Notes under the pieces: generated by a model
What the model was told of the DNA's origin: nothing
Database searches by the model: none
Seen by the model: the letters and a program-made list of their open reading frames with translations, nothing else
Assembly: GCF_004331415.1 (NCBI RefSeq)
Contig: NZ_SJOP01000027.1
Span: forward strand, 1 to 63,855
DNA length: 63,855 nucleotides
Source: Kosakonia quasisacchari
GTDB taxonomy: Bacteria > Pseudomonadota > Gammaproteobacteria > Enterobacterales > Enterobacteriaceae
Direction: 5' to 3'
Shown: positions 16,502-24,635 of the stretch, in pieces
Numbering within the stretch: the first letter of the stretch is position 1
Layout: the number at the start of each line of letters is the position of its first letter
Translations under genes and position numbers: made by a program

Positions 16502-16729
16502 CTACACGTTTTGCCGTTCTATGGTTTGTTCGCCCCAGAAAAGTGAATCTTTATCGGTTTTTTCAAAGGCGCGCAGTAACACCTCATCGCTGCCTTCCTC
16601 CCAGATTTTTTCTGCCAGCTTTTCGTCATAATCGGCGAGTTCGAAGATCGCCTCGGCAATTTCTGGCGAGGTATTACGTAAACTGGCCCATTCACCCACG
16701 CGATGGGCTTTTGCTTCTTGAGTTGGCAT
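16502..16729 (-). CDS. yccJ: YccJ family small protein
   Basis: This 75-residue acidic protein is recognised as YccJ by sequence (GEWASLRNTSPEIAEAIFEL, EKIWEEG, LFWGEQTIERQNV) and by its position just downstream of wrbA. It is soluble and predicted helical. Its function is not established; co-transcription with wrbA suggests a stationary-phase or RpoS-linked role. AGGAGG lies eight bases before the ATG. The gap to the wrbA stop is 20 bases. Confidence 0.93.
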   Translation of the reverse strand: MPTQEAKAHRVGEWASLRNTSPEIAEAIFELADYDEKLAEKIWEEGSDEVLLRAFEKTDKDSLFWGEQTIERQNV

Positions 16730-16749
16730 CTGTTTCCTCCTGTTGAAGG

Positions 16750-17346
16750 TTAACCGTTGAGTTTTACTGCCAGGCCCGCAACGTATTCACCCTGATAACG
16801 GGCAATTGCCAGCTCTTCGTTACTGGGCTGGCGAGAACCGTCGGCACCTGCAATAGTCGTTGCACCATAAGGTGTGCCTCCGCGAACCTGCGAAATATCG
16901 AACAACTCCTGGGCAGCGTAACCAATAGGCACAATGACCATCCCATGATGTGCAAGGGTAGTCCAGGTTGACGAGATTGTATGTTCCTGGCCGCCGCCAG
17001 TGCCGGTGGAGCTGAAGACGCTCGCCAGCTTGCCGTACAATGCGCCCGATGCCCATAAACCACCGGTCTGATCAAGGAAGGTTCGCATCTGTCCGGACAT
17101 GTTGCCGAAGCGAGTCGGTGTACCAAAAATGATGGCGTCGTATTCAGCCAACTCTTGCGGCGTGGCGACTGGCGCATTTTGCGTCTTACCTCCTGATTTC
17201 AAAAATACTTCTGCCGGCATGGTTTCCGGTACGCGCTTGATGACAACGTCCGCGCCATTCACTTTTTGCGCACCTTCGGCAACGGCATGCGCCATCGTTT
17301 CAATATGTCCATACATTGAATAATAAAGCACCAATACTTTGGCCAT
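16750..17346 (-). CDS. wrbA: NAD(P)H:quinone oxidoreductase WrbA
   Basis: 198 residues from the ATG at 17346, beginning MAKVLVLYYSMYGHIETMA, the E. coli length and start; an upstream in-frame start would add nine residues with no family support. It has a flavodoxin fold with the FMN phosphate loop at residues 10–15, GTPTRFGNMSGQ around residue 76 and the TGTGGGQEHT loop near 113. It carries out two-electron reduction of quinones with NADH or NADPH, avoiding semiquinone radicals, and forms tetramers in the cytoplasm. It is transcribed with yccJ. Confidence 0.95.
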   Translation of the reverse strand: MAKVLVLYYSMYGHIETMAHAVAEGAQKVNGADVVIKRVPETMPAEVFLKSGGKTQNAPVATPQELAEYDAIIFGTPTRFGNMSGQMRTFLDQTGGLWASGALYGKLASVFSSTGTGGGQEHTISSTWTTLAHHGMVIVPIGYAAQELFDISQVRGGTPYGATTIAGADGSRQPSNEELAIARYQGEYVAGLAVKLNG

Positions 17347-17738
17347 TTGCATCACTCCTGATTTGATGATCACCGGCAGCAGAACGCTGCGTTCTTTTTA
17401 AGCGTATGACGTGATGGTCAGAGTGCAAATAAGAGCACCATTTCTTTGATAAATAACAAGTTAAAAACAAAATCCCGGGAGTTACAATTTGTCACATATA
17501 AACGCGGCGGATTTTTTGCGAGTTAAGAGGACGTTATCGGTTTCGCTTAGGGAGGGATGGCTGTTGGCAGCGCAAGCTGTTGCAGAATATTACCATTCAC
17601 TGGCTGAATGATTTCCTTCCACTAAGCTTAGTTCCACACGGCGCAGATAAAGGCACTGCCTTTGCACCGTGCGGTGAAAGAATCCTCTTTTACTGAACGC
17701 AGTATGATGTCTGATATTTCACTCATCTGGAGGTAAGC
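17347..17738. other. Intergenic region upstream of wrbA and ymdF
   Basis: 392 bases without a credible gene. It holds the divergent promoters of wrbA and ymdF, both of which are stationary-phase genes in E. coli. A CACGGCGCA/TTTGCACCGTGCGG imperfect inverted pair near 17637–17674 was noted but not assigned. Confidence 0.35.
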
Positions 17739-17918
17739 ATGGCAAACCATCGTGGTGGATCAGGTAACTTTGCTGAAGACCGTGAAAGAGCATCAGCAGC
17801 AGGCCGTAAAGGTGGCCAGCAGAGCGGGGGGAATTTTAAAAACGATCCCCAGCGCGCCTCTGAAGCCGGTAAAAAAGGGGGCAAAAATAGCCATGGTAGC
17901 CGCAGCAGTAGCAGCTAA
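17739..17918 (+). CDS. ymdF: Con-10/KGG-repeat stress protein YmdF
   Basis: This small gene encodes 59 residues. The product is hydrophilic and low-complexity, with two KGG-type repeats (GRKGGQQSGGNFKND and GKKGGKNSHGS) of the stress-induced Con-10/GsiB kind. The start MANHRGGSGNFAEDRERAS is the family signature. CTGGAGG lies eight bases before the ATG. The position next to wrbA matches E. coli ymdF. Family members are RpoS-dependent, hydrophilin-like proteins; the exact function is unproven. A strong terminator follows 42 bases after the stop. Confidence 0.93.
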   Translation: MANHRGGSGNFAEDRERASAAGRKGGQQSGGNFKNDPQRASEAGKKGGKNSHGSRSSSS

Positions 17919-17960
17919 CAATGGCGGCTGACAACCCTGACCGGTTGTTAAGCACGCCCG

Positions 17961-17987
17961 CCGCCGGGGAAACCCGGCGGTTTTTTT
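17961..17987 (+). terminator. Rho-independent terminator after ymdF
   Basis: CCGCCGGG (17961–17968), a GAAA loop, CCCGGCGG (17973–17980) and seven T residues. The perfect 8-bp GC stem with a tetraloop and T-run gives a confident call. Confidence 0.92.
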
Positions 17988-18049
17988 ATCCTTGCACCGT
18001 CCGCGATGCCAACGCACACTAGCGTTTTTCCCCTGTTGCCGGTTGTGAT

Positions 18050-18970
18050 ATGTCTCTCGCCCGTTACGCCTTCTCCGTAAAACCTCAGGAAGCACTGCTG
18101 ATCCTTATCACTATGTTCTGGGGTGGTACGTTTCTTGCCGTGCAATACGCCGTAACGATGAGTGGCCCGTTCTTCTTCGTTGGTCTGCGCTTTGCCACCG
18201 CTGCGCTGGCAGTGAGTATGCTCTCACTGAATATCCTGCGTGGCTTAACCTGGCTTGAAGTGAAGGCGGGAGTCGTCATCGGGGTTGCCATCGCTCTGGG
18301 CTACAGTTTGCAAACCTGGGGACTCCAGTCTATTTCCAGCAGCAAATCTGCATTTATTACCGCCATGTATGTGCCCCTGGTACCGTTATTACAGTGGCTG
18401 TGTCTGGGACGGTTACCGGGGTTAATGTCCTGTATTGGCATTGCGCTGGCGTTTGGTGGCCTATTGCTGCTCGCCGGGCCAGAAGGTAATTTGCTGGCGC
18501 TGGGGGAAGGCGAAATCATTACTCTTGCCAGCGCGTTAGCCATTGCCGCCGAGATTATCCTGATCAGCGCCTGGGCCGGAAAAGTCAATGTTCGCCGGGT
18601 GACGGTGGTGCAATTGCTCACCGCATCGCTGGTCTCATTTATGGTCATGGTGCCTGCCGGGGAAGCCATACCGCCACTGACGACAGGTTTGTTACTGGTC
18701 GCGCTGGGGTTGGGGATTTTTAGCGCCATTATCCAGGTGGTAATGAACTGGGCGCAGCGCAGTGTGTCACCAACGCGCGCCACGGTTATTTATACTGGTG
18801 AGCCAGTATGGGCCGGAATTTTTGGCCGCATGGCTGGCGAGCGGTTACCATTTTTAGCACTCTTTGGCGGCATGTTGATTGTGCTTGGTGTGCTGGTGAG
18901 TGAACTGAAGCTGAAAAAGAAAAAAACACGGTCTGCCGGCGCAGCAGACAAGGCAGAGCAGGAGTTGTGA
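18050..18970 (+). CDS. DMT-superfamily (EamA) transporter
   Basis: This 306-residue inner-membrane protein has ten predicted helices in two EamA repeats. The first repeat starts ALLILITMFWGGTFLAVQYA and the second IITLASALAIAAEIILIS. The conserved loop TRATVIYTGEPVWAGIFG near residue 245 is typical of drug/metabolite exporters of the RhaT/EamA type. The C-terminus ends in a basic, lysine-rich tail. The substrate is unknown. It sits where E. coli carries the rutA–G operon, and its stop is 23 bases before the rutR start. The two genes may be co-transcribed. Confidence 0.9.
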   Translation: MSLARYAFSVKPQEALLILITMFWGGTFLAVQYAVTMSGPFFFVGLRFATAALAVSMLSLNILRGLTWLEVKAGVVIGVAIALGYSLQTWGLQSISSSKSAFITAMYVPLVPLLQWLCLGRLPGLMSCIGIALAFGGLLLLAGPEGNLLALGEGEIITLASALAIAAEIILISAWAGKVNVRRVTVVQLLTASLVSFMVMVPAGEAIPPLTTGLLLVALGLGIFSAIIQVVMNWAQRSVSPTRATVIYTGEPVWAGIFGRMAGERLPFLALFGGMLIVLGVLVSELKLKKKKTRSAGAADKAEQEL

Positions 18971-18993
18971 TAGTGAAGGATAAGGAGTGGGGG

Positions 18994-19632
18994 ATGGCGC
19001 AGGATACAGTTAGCGGAGCGGGCAAACGCAAGCGTGCGGTGAGCGAGAAGCGGCAGGCGATTTTAACGGCAGCATTGGATCTCTTTTCCCGCCTTGGTTT
19101 TCATGGTGCGCGCCTCGAACAGGTGGCAGAGCTGGCGGGCGTATCGAAGACCAATTTGCTCTATTACTACCCGTCGAAAGAGGCGCTTTATATCGCCGTA
19201 TTGCGCCAAATTCTCGATATCTGGTTAACGCCGTTGAAAGCGTTTCGCGAAGATTTCGCACCGCTGGTGGCCATTCGCGAGTACATCCGTTTAAAGATGG
19301 AAGTTTCGCGCGATCATCCCCAGGCATCAAAACTGTTTTGCCAGGAGATGCTCCAGGGCGCGCCGCTGCTGAAAGCCGAACTGACCGGCAGTTTGAAGAC
19401 GTTGATTGAAGAGAAATCGTCGATTATTGCGGGCTGGGTAGCCAGCGGCAAACTCGCCGCTGTCGACCCGCATCATCTTATCTTTATGATTTGGGCCTCA
19501 ACGCAGCATTACGCCGATTTCGCCACCCAGGTGGAAGCGGTCACGGGATCAACGCTGCAAGATGAGGCTTTCTTTCAGCGTGCGGTAGATAACGTTCAGC
19601 GCATGATCATCGAAGGCATCCGCGTGCGTTAG
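18994..19632 (+). CDS. rutR: TetR-family pyrimidine-responsive regulator RutR
   Basis: The 212 residues equal E. coli RutR. The start MAQDTVSGAGKRKRAVS follows AAGGAG; an upstream in-frame ATG would add nine residues. The HTH is at about residues 25–65 (FGFHGARLEQVAELAGVSKTN on family alignment, LLYYYPSKEALY). The ligand domain keeps LDIWLTPLKAFREDFAPL and IFMIWASTQHYADFA, nearly identical to E. coli. RutR binds uracil or thymine and controls the rut pyrimidine-degradation operon, carAB and other genes. The rut operon is absent beside it here, so its local target is unclear; the upstream DMT gene is the only neighbour on its strand. Confidence 0.92.
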   Translation: MAQDTVSGAGKRKRAVSEKRQAILTAALDLFSRLGFHGARLEQVAELAGVSKTNLLYYYPSKEALYIAVLRQILDIWLTPLKAFREDFAPLVAIREYIRLKMEVSRDHPQASKLFCQEMLQGAPLLKAELTGSLKTLIEEKSSIIAGWVASGKLAAVDPHHLIFMIWASTQHYADFATQVEAVTGSTLQDEAFFQRAVDNVQRMIIEGIRVR

Positions 19633-20024
19633 TGGCCCGGCGGTAATGGGCAGCTTAAGTCACCTTCGCCACATTGCAACAGCGATGCCAGCCAGGCTTC
19701 GCGTTCATTGGTTTTATCTGTCAGGCACTGGTTTTGCACCATCGGCTGGGCACTGCCGCCCTCCACGCCAGAACTGACAAAGGCGCAGTCGCTGTCGCGC
19801 AGGGTTATCCAGCTTTGCTGCGCTTTTTTCAGCATTGCGGCTTGCGGTGGCGTCGAACGCTTAAGCGCGGCCTGGTAGGTTTGATTAAGTTTCTTATCCG
19901 CAGCCTGATATTGACTGGCAGTGCAGCTGTTGAGCTGAGCTTGTGTGGAGGCGTTATCGCACTCATCGGCCAGTACCGGGCTGCTGAGTAACAGCGTCGC
20001 CAGCGCCAACATACGCGTTTTCAT
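19629..20024 (-). CDS. Exported LprI/DUF1311-family protein
   Basis: 131 residues. The ATG at 20024 is preceded by AAGGGGAAG, so it is favoured over the GTG three bases earlier. The signal peptide (residues 1–20) ends SSPVLA, followed directly by DECDNASTQAQLNSC. The DUF1311 core (CDNAxTQxxLNxC, YQAADKKLNQTYQAAL, AQQSWITLRDSDC) is the one shared with the LprI lysozyme inhibitor. Six cysteines suggest disulfides. A role in the periplasm, possibly lysozyme inhibition, is inferred only from family. It converges with rutR, overlapping by four bases. Confidence 0.82.
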   Translation of the reverse strand: MKTRMLALATLLLSSPVLADECDNASTQAQLNSCTASQYQAADKKLNQTYQAALKRSTPPQAAMLKKAQQSWITLRDSDCAFVSSGVEGGSAQPMVQNQCLTDKTNEREAWLASLLQCGEGDLSCPLPPGH

Positions 20025-20087
20025 CACTTCCCCTTATTTCGCAAGGCGTTGAACCAGCGCTTTTATTAACATAGCCCTTCGCGAATG

Positions 20088-20639
20088 TCACCCGCACAGC
20101 TGGAGTTTTGGGTAACGTATTAACCAGCGTTTCTCATCAACGCGCTGGTGGAACAGGTGCCGCTTCTCGTGCTGAAAACGCGGGGTTGGTTGCAGGCGCA
20201 AGCAGAATAGATCCGCCAGCCCAAAAGGGGCAACAATCGCAAGGCGATCATCTTTATCTAAACGCATTGCCACGGCGGTCGCCGTTTCCGGCCAGTGCCA
20301 GAGAGCTTTTTCCAGCGAGGCGTACGGCGCGTCGTCATTACGCGTATGCATGCGCGCTTGGTTTTTTACCGACCAGGCAAAACCGGCAGAGCGCAGGCGC
20401 AACTGCGCTTCCAGTTCTGCATCACGTTCGGCGCGTGTGTCCGCAGGCTCACGCCAGATAACATCCACATCCCCTGTATGCGGGCGCGACGTGAAGCCGT
20501 GCAACTGATCCCAAACTGCATCGCGTATAAACCCTGCGCCAATCCAGCATCTTTCGTGGGTTGCACGCACCATTGCCAGAGCCGCCATTCGCGGTGAATC
20601 GGCGCGAAGCAGTGCTTCCAGTTCAGCCGCATAGTGCAT
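20088..20639 (-). CDS. Nucleotidyltransferase-like protein (COG3575 family)
   Basis: This 183-residue protein matches the NTP_transf_6/COG3575 family. It has CWIGAGFIRDAVWDQLHG at residues 31–48 and the acidic pair TGDVDVIW at about 55–62, which would bind metal and nucleotide. A late LRLQPTPRF is also typical of the family. No substrate is known for this group. It is a single gene, upstream and on the same strand as the LprI-like gene with a 63-base gap. It is chromosomal and ordinary in composition. Confidence 0.78.
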   Translation of the reverse strand: MHYAAELEALLRADSPRMAALAMVRATHERCWIGAGFIRDAVWDQLHGFTSRPHTGDVDVIWREPADTRAERDAELEAQLRLRSAGFAWSVKNQARMHTRNDDAPYASLEKALWHWPETATAVAMRLDKDDRLAIVAPFGLADLFCLRLQPTPRFQHEKRHLFHQRVDEKRWLIRYPKLQLCG

Positions 20640-21061
20640 CGTTACACTCCATCATTCATTAATCCGTAAGAGATAAAAGGTTATCGGCACTGCTTGTGGG
20701 CGAGTATCGCGTTACGATGAAAATATTGCTGTCAGCGCTTTTGCCTTGCTCGTTTCAGTTCTCAAATTTAAAAACTTCTTGCGGCTGCTACACCATTTGG
20801 CGGTGTGAAAACATCCCTCACAATGCTTAAAATGATAATTAATTGTTAATTTAATGTTTTAAATTCAATTATATTTAACACCATTCAAGTGGGCTATCAT
20901 GATTTTCTGGTTATATTTAACCTTTAATTAACTATAATTGATCTTTATTTTAACATTTTTGGGCTTGTATCACGTTTTTGAAATTACCATTGTTTTGCCT
21001 CTTCCCTTCGTTGCTAACCTCCATCTCGCGACTTTCCTCTGTCCTCAAGAAAGGTACAACT
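20640..21061. promoter_or_regulatory. AT-rich control region of the sugar operon with a repeated element
   Basis: 422 bases with no gene. TTATATTTAAC occurs at 20869–20879 and again at 20911–20921, 42 bases apart (about four helical turns). The second lies inside the inverted GGTTA…TAACC at 20909–20922. This spacing suits a dimeric repressor or an activator binding two sites on one face. No regulator gene lies in the operon, so the cognate factor is elsewhere. Confidence 0.45.
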
Positions 21062-22045
21062 ATGAAATTCAAACTCGCATTACTCAGCGCAGCCCTCATT
21101 TCTGCCAGCATGGTTTCCGGCCAGGCGTTTGCGGCACAAAAATATGAGATCGCGGTGGTTGCCAAAGTTACCGGTATTCCATGGTTTAACCGCATGGAAA
21201 CCGGAGTCAACGAAGCGGCAAAAAAACTGGACGTCAACGCGTACCAGACCGGGCCATCAACACCGGATCCGGCACAGCAAGTGAAAGTGATTGAAGATCT
21301 GATCGCCAAAAACGTCAACGCCATCATCGTGGTGCCAAATGATGCGAAAGTACTGGAGCCAGTGCTGAAAAAAGCCCGTGACAAAGGCATTGTGGTACTG
21401 ACGCATGAATCCCCGGATCAGCAAATAGGTCAGTGGGATATTGAAACCATCGACAGCGAAAAATATGCCCAGGCTAACGTCGATGAACTGGCAAAAGATA
21501 TGGGCGGTAAAGGCGGTTACGCCATTTATGTCGGTTCTCTGACGGTGCCGCTGCACAATGCCTGGGCCGACTACGCGATCAAATATCAAAAAGAGAAATA
21601 CCCGGATATGTTCGAAGTGACCTCGCGTTTGCCGGTCGCCGAGAGCATTGACAAATCCTATGCCACCACCCTCGATTTGATGAAAACCTACCCGCAATTG
21701 AAAGGGGTAATTGGCTTTGGCTCGCTGGGGCCGATTGGCGCCGGACAAGCCGTGCAGAAGAAACGCGCAAAAGACAAACTGGCTGTTGTGGGCATCGCGA
21801 TGCCTGGCCAGGCCGCACCGTATCTGATGCGTGGCGACATCAAAAAAGCGCTGCTGTGGGATCCGCGTGACGCCGGTTTCGCGCTGGTGACCGTCGCCGA
21901 CCAGTTGTTGCAAGGAAAAGAAGTCACGCCCGATCTGACTATTGATGGGTTGGGCAAAGCCGATGTGGATATGAATAAGAAAGTGATCCGTTTTAATAAG
22001 ATCCTCGAAGTGACCAAAGATAACGCACAATCACTCGGTTTCTGA
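21062..22045 (+). CDS. Sugar ABC transporter substrate-binding protein
   Basis: 327 residues from the ATG at 21062, which begins the signal peptide MKFKLALLSAALISASMVSG and has AAGAAAGG upstream; a longer in-frame start at 20978 has no site. The cleavage region is AFA before AQKYEIAVVAK. The mature protein has the periplasmic-binding-protein type I (RbsB/LsrB/RhaS-like) fold: the WFNRMETGVNEAA hinge region, DPAQQVKVIEDLIAKNVNAI and THESPDQ. It binds a sugar in the periplasm and delivers it to the importer encoded next. Pentose or pentitol specificity is inferred from the downstream kinase and isomerase. Confidence 0.9.
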   Translation: MKFKLALLSAALISASMVSGQAFAAQKYEIAVVAKVTGIPWFNRMETGVNEAAKKLDVNAYQTGPSTPDPAQQVKVIEDLIAKNVNAIIVVPNDAKVLEPVLKKARDKGIVVLTHESPDQQIGQWDIETIDSEKYAQANVDELAKDMGGKGGYAIYVGSLTVPLHNAWADYAIKYQKEKYPDMFEVTSRLPVAESIDKSYATTLDLMKTYPQLKGVIGFGSLGPIGAGQAVQKKRAKDKLAVVGIAMPGQAAPYLMRGDIKKALLWDPRDAGFALVTVADQLLQGKEVTPDLTIDGLGKADVDMNKKVIRFNKILEVTKDNAQSLGF

Positions 22046-22075
22046 GCCTTTCAGGCCACACCAGGGAACCGGAAT

Positions 22076-22093
22076 GCCGGCCGTCAGGCCGGC
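22076..22093 (+). other. GC-rich hairpin between binding-protein and ATPase genes
   Basis: GCCGGCC (22076–22082), GTCA, GGCCGGC (22087–22093): a perfect 7-bp stem with no T-run. Such hairpins after a binding-protein gene usually block 3' decay, keeping that mRNA more abundant than the transporter message. Confidence 0.6.
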
Positions 22094-22152
22094 CTCTTCC
22101 GCCGCAGATTTTAACCTCGCGCCCACCCCGGGCGCTGGCAGAGGTATTGTCG

Positions 22153-23652
22153 ATGACCGACACCACCGCATTTATCACTCTTGAGAATATCAGCAAGCGA
22201 TTCCCGGGCGTGCTGGCGCTGGATAATGTGAATTTAACGCTGGAAAAAGGCGAAGTTCACTGTCTGGCGGGGCAAAACGGCTGCGGAAAGAGCACCATCA
22301 TCAAAGTAATATCCGGTGTTTATCACCCGGAAAAGGGTGCCAACATCGCGCTCGACGGCAAACTTTTTCACCAGCTCACGCCGCAGCTCTCAGCGCACTA
22401 CGGGATTCAGGTTATTTACCAGGATCTGTCGCTGTTTCCTAATTTTAGCGTGGCGGAAAATATCGCCATTCACCGCTACCTACCCGGTGGCGATATCTGG
22501 GTGCGTCGTAGCGCGATGCGTACACAAGCGCTGGCGGCGATGGCGCGCATTGGCGTGCGCCTCGATCCGGATAAAAAAGTAGAAAAACTCTCTATTGCCG
22601 ACCGCCAGTTGGTGGCGATTTGCCGCGCGATTGCTGCCGATGCCCGGCTGGTGATTATGGATGAACCCACCGCCTCGCTAACCCGCCAGGAAGTGAATGG
22701 CTTACTGCGCGTGGTCAATGAATTGAAAGCCGCCGGCATTTGCGTGGTGTTTGTCAGCCACCGTCTGGATGAAGTGATGGAAGTGGCTGACCGCATCAGC
22801 GTGATGCGCGACGGCAAGTTGATTGGCACCTGGCCGGCAAGCGAGTTGGATAGCCACGAGCTGGCGTATCTGATGACCGGCCAGCGTTTTCACTACAGCC
22901 CGCTGCCGGAAAAACCCCCGGTGGATCAATTACCCATGCTGGAGCTGCGTCATCTCAGCCGTAAAGGCAAATATCGCGATATCAATCTGGCGCTACGCAG
23001 CGGCGAAATCGTATCGATTGTCGGTCTTTTGGGTGCCGGACGTACCGAATTGTGCATGAGCCTGTTTGGCATGACACAACCTGAGGACGGCGAGATCCGC
23101 ATCAATGGCACGCCGGTGAAACTGCGTAGCAACCATGACGCCATCCGCCACGGTATTGGTTATGTGTCAGAAGATCGGCTGACGCAAGGGCTCATCATGG
23201 AACAGTCGATTTATGACAATACTATCGTCACGGTGTTCGACAAGCTGCACACGCGCAGCGGTTTGCTCGATCACCGCAAAGCGGAGCAACTGGTTGCCGA
23301 TCTCATTCGCGAGCTGAACATCAAAGTCTCCGATGCGAAGTTACCGGTGAAAACGCTCTCCGGTGGTAATGCGCAGCGTATCGCCATCGCTAAATGGGTG
23401 GCTACGCAGCCGCGTATTCTGATCCTTGATTCGCCCACGGTTGGTGTCGATATCGCCAACAAAGAGGGCATCTATCAGATTGCCCGCCAACTGGCGGAGC
23501 AGGGGATGGCGGTGTTGATGATTTGCGACGAAATCCCGGAGGCCTATTACAACAGCCATCGCGTGCTGGTGATGCGCCGGGGGGAACTGGTGGCAGAGTT
23601 TAATCCGCACCGTTGCACAGAGCAGGAAATTGCCGAGGTGGTCAATGCGTAA
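22153..23652 (+). CDS. Sugar ABC transporter ATP-binding protein (tandem domains)
   Basis: This 499-residue RbsA/MglA-type protein has two nucleotide-binding domains. Domain 1 is complete: Walker A GQNGCGKST near residue 37, Q-loop VIYQDLSLF and Walker B VIMDEPTASL. Its signature is LSIADRQLV, a common variant in this family. Domain 2 has the degenerate P-loop GLLGAGRTEL at about residue 290 but a good LSGGNAQRI signature and LILDSPTVGVD. This asymmetry is normal for carbohydrate uptake transporter-2 ATPases. ATG 22153 is preferred over the TTG at 22147. The 3' end overlaps the first permease gene by eight bases. Confidence 0.93.
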   Translation: MTDTTAFITLENISKRFPGVLALDNVNLTLEKGEVHCLAGQNGCGKSTIIKVISGVYHPEKGANIALDGKLFHQLTPQLSAHYGIQVIYQDLSLFPNFSVAENIAIHRYLPGGDIWVRRSAMRTQALAAMARIGVRLDPDKKVEKLSIADRQLVAICRAIAADARLVIMDEPTASLTRQEVNGLLRVVNELKAAGICVVFVSHRLDEVMEVADRISVMRDGKLIGTWPASELDSHELAYLMTGQRFHYSPLPEKPPVDQLPMLELRHLSRKGKYRDINLALRSGEIVSIVGLLGAGRTELCMSLFGMTQPEDGEIRINGTPVKLRSNHDAIRHGIGYVSEDRLTQGLIMEQSIYDNTIVTVFDKLHTRSGLLDHRKAEQLVADLIRELNIKVSDAKLPVKTLSGGNAQRIAIAKWVATQPRILILDSPTVGVDIANKEGIYQIARQLAEQGMAVLMICDEIPEAYYNSHRVLVMRRGELVAEFNPHRCTEQEIAEVVNA

Positions 23653-24634
23653 CGCGTCCTTTTCCCGCCTTGTCGGGCAACATGAGTTCTGGCTGGGGCT
23701 GTTGGTGATCGCGCTGGCGATTTTCCTCAGCGTACGTACCGATGAGTTTCTTTCCCTTGGCAACCTGACGGATGTCGCCACCAGTTACGCCATCCTTGGG
23801 ATTTTGGCCTGTGGGTTGTTTGTGGTGCTGATTTCTGGCGGCATCGATATTTCGTTTCCGGCGATGACCGCGATTGCCCAATACGCCATGGCCAGTTGGG
23901 TGATTGCCCACGGCGGTAACTTCGCACTGGCGTTGGGGCTTTCGATGGCGGTTGGCCTGCTGCTCGGGTTAGTCAACGGCTTCCTGGTCTACTGGCTGCG
24001 CGTGCCCGCCATCATCATTACCATTGCCACGCTGAATGTTTACTACGGCCTGCTGGTATATGCCACCAAAGGGACGTGGCTGTATGGTTTCCCGGACTGG
24101 TTTATGAATGGCATCAACTGGTTTTCGTTCACCGCTGCCGACGGTTACGACTATGGATTGACGCTGCCGCTGCTGTGTCTGGGCGCGACGATTATTCTCA
24201 CCGCAGTGCTGATGAATTATACCCGGCTGGGCCGCCAGATTTATGCCATGGGCGGCAACCGCGATGCGGCGTCACGTCTGGGTCTGAACCTGCTGAAACT
24301 GCACTTCTACGTCTACGGTTTTATGGGCATCCTCGCTGGCGTAGCGGCGGTGGTACAGGCGCAAATTACCCAGTCTGTTGCACCGAACTCGCTACTGGGG
24401 TTTGAGCTGACGGTACTGGCGGCGGTGGTGCTTGGCGGCACCAGCATGTCCGGCGGGCGTGGCACGTTGACCGGCACGCTGTTGGGCGTTGTGCTGCTGG
24501 CCTTCTTGCAAAACGGTTTAACGCTGCTGAGTGTCTCCTCTTACTGGCACACGGTATTTAGCGGCGCAATTATCCTGGTGAGCATTAGCGCCACCGCGTG
24601 GAACGAAAAACGCAAACTTGCGAGGGAGTTATAA
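23645..24634 (+). CDS. Sugar ABC transporter permease 1
   Basis: This 329-residue RbsC-family inner-membrane protein has eight to ten helices. The family loop GILACGLFVVLISGGIDIS lies near residue 53–72, and LGGTSMSGGRGTLTGTLLG lies late (about residue 270). The start MRNASFSRLVG overlaps the ATPase stop and has GAGG upstream; a TTG 15 bases earlier is unlikely. It forms the translocation channel together with the second permease. The two-permease layout, as in the AI-2 importer LsrCD, implies a heterodimer. Confidence 0.92.
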   Translation: MRNASFSRLVGQHEFWLGLLVIALAIFLSVRTDEFLSLGNLTDVATSYAILGILACGLFVVLISGGIDISFPAMTAIAQYAMASWVIAHGGNFALALGLSMAVGLLLGLVNGFLVYWLRVPAIIITIATLNVYYGLLVYATKGTWLYGFPDWFMNGINWFSFTAADGYDYGLTLPLLCLGATIILTAVLMNYTRLGRQIYAMGGNRDAASRLGLNLLKLHFYVYGFMGILAGVAAVVQAQITQSVAPNSLLGFELTVLAAVVLGGTSMSGGRGTLTGTLLGVVLLAFLQNGLTLLSVSSYWHTVFSGAIILVSISATAWNEKRKLAREL

Positions 24635-24635
24635 G

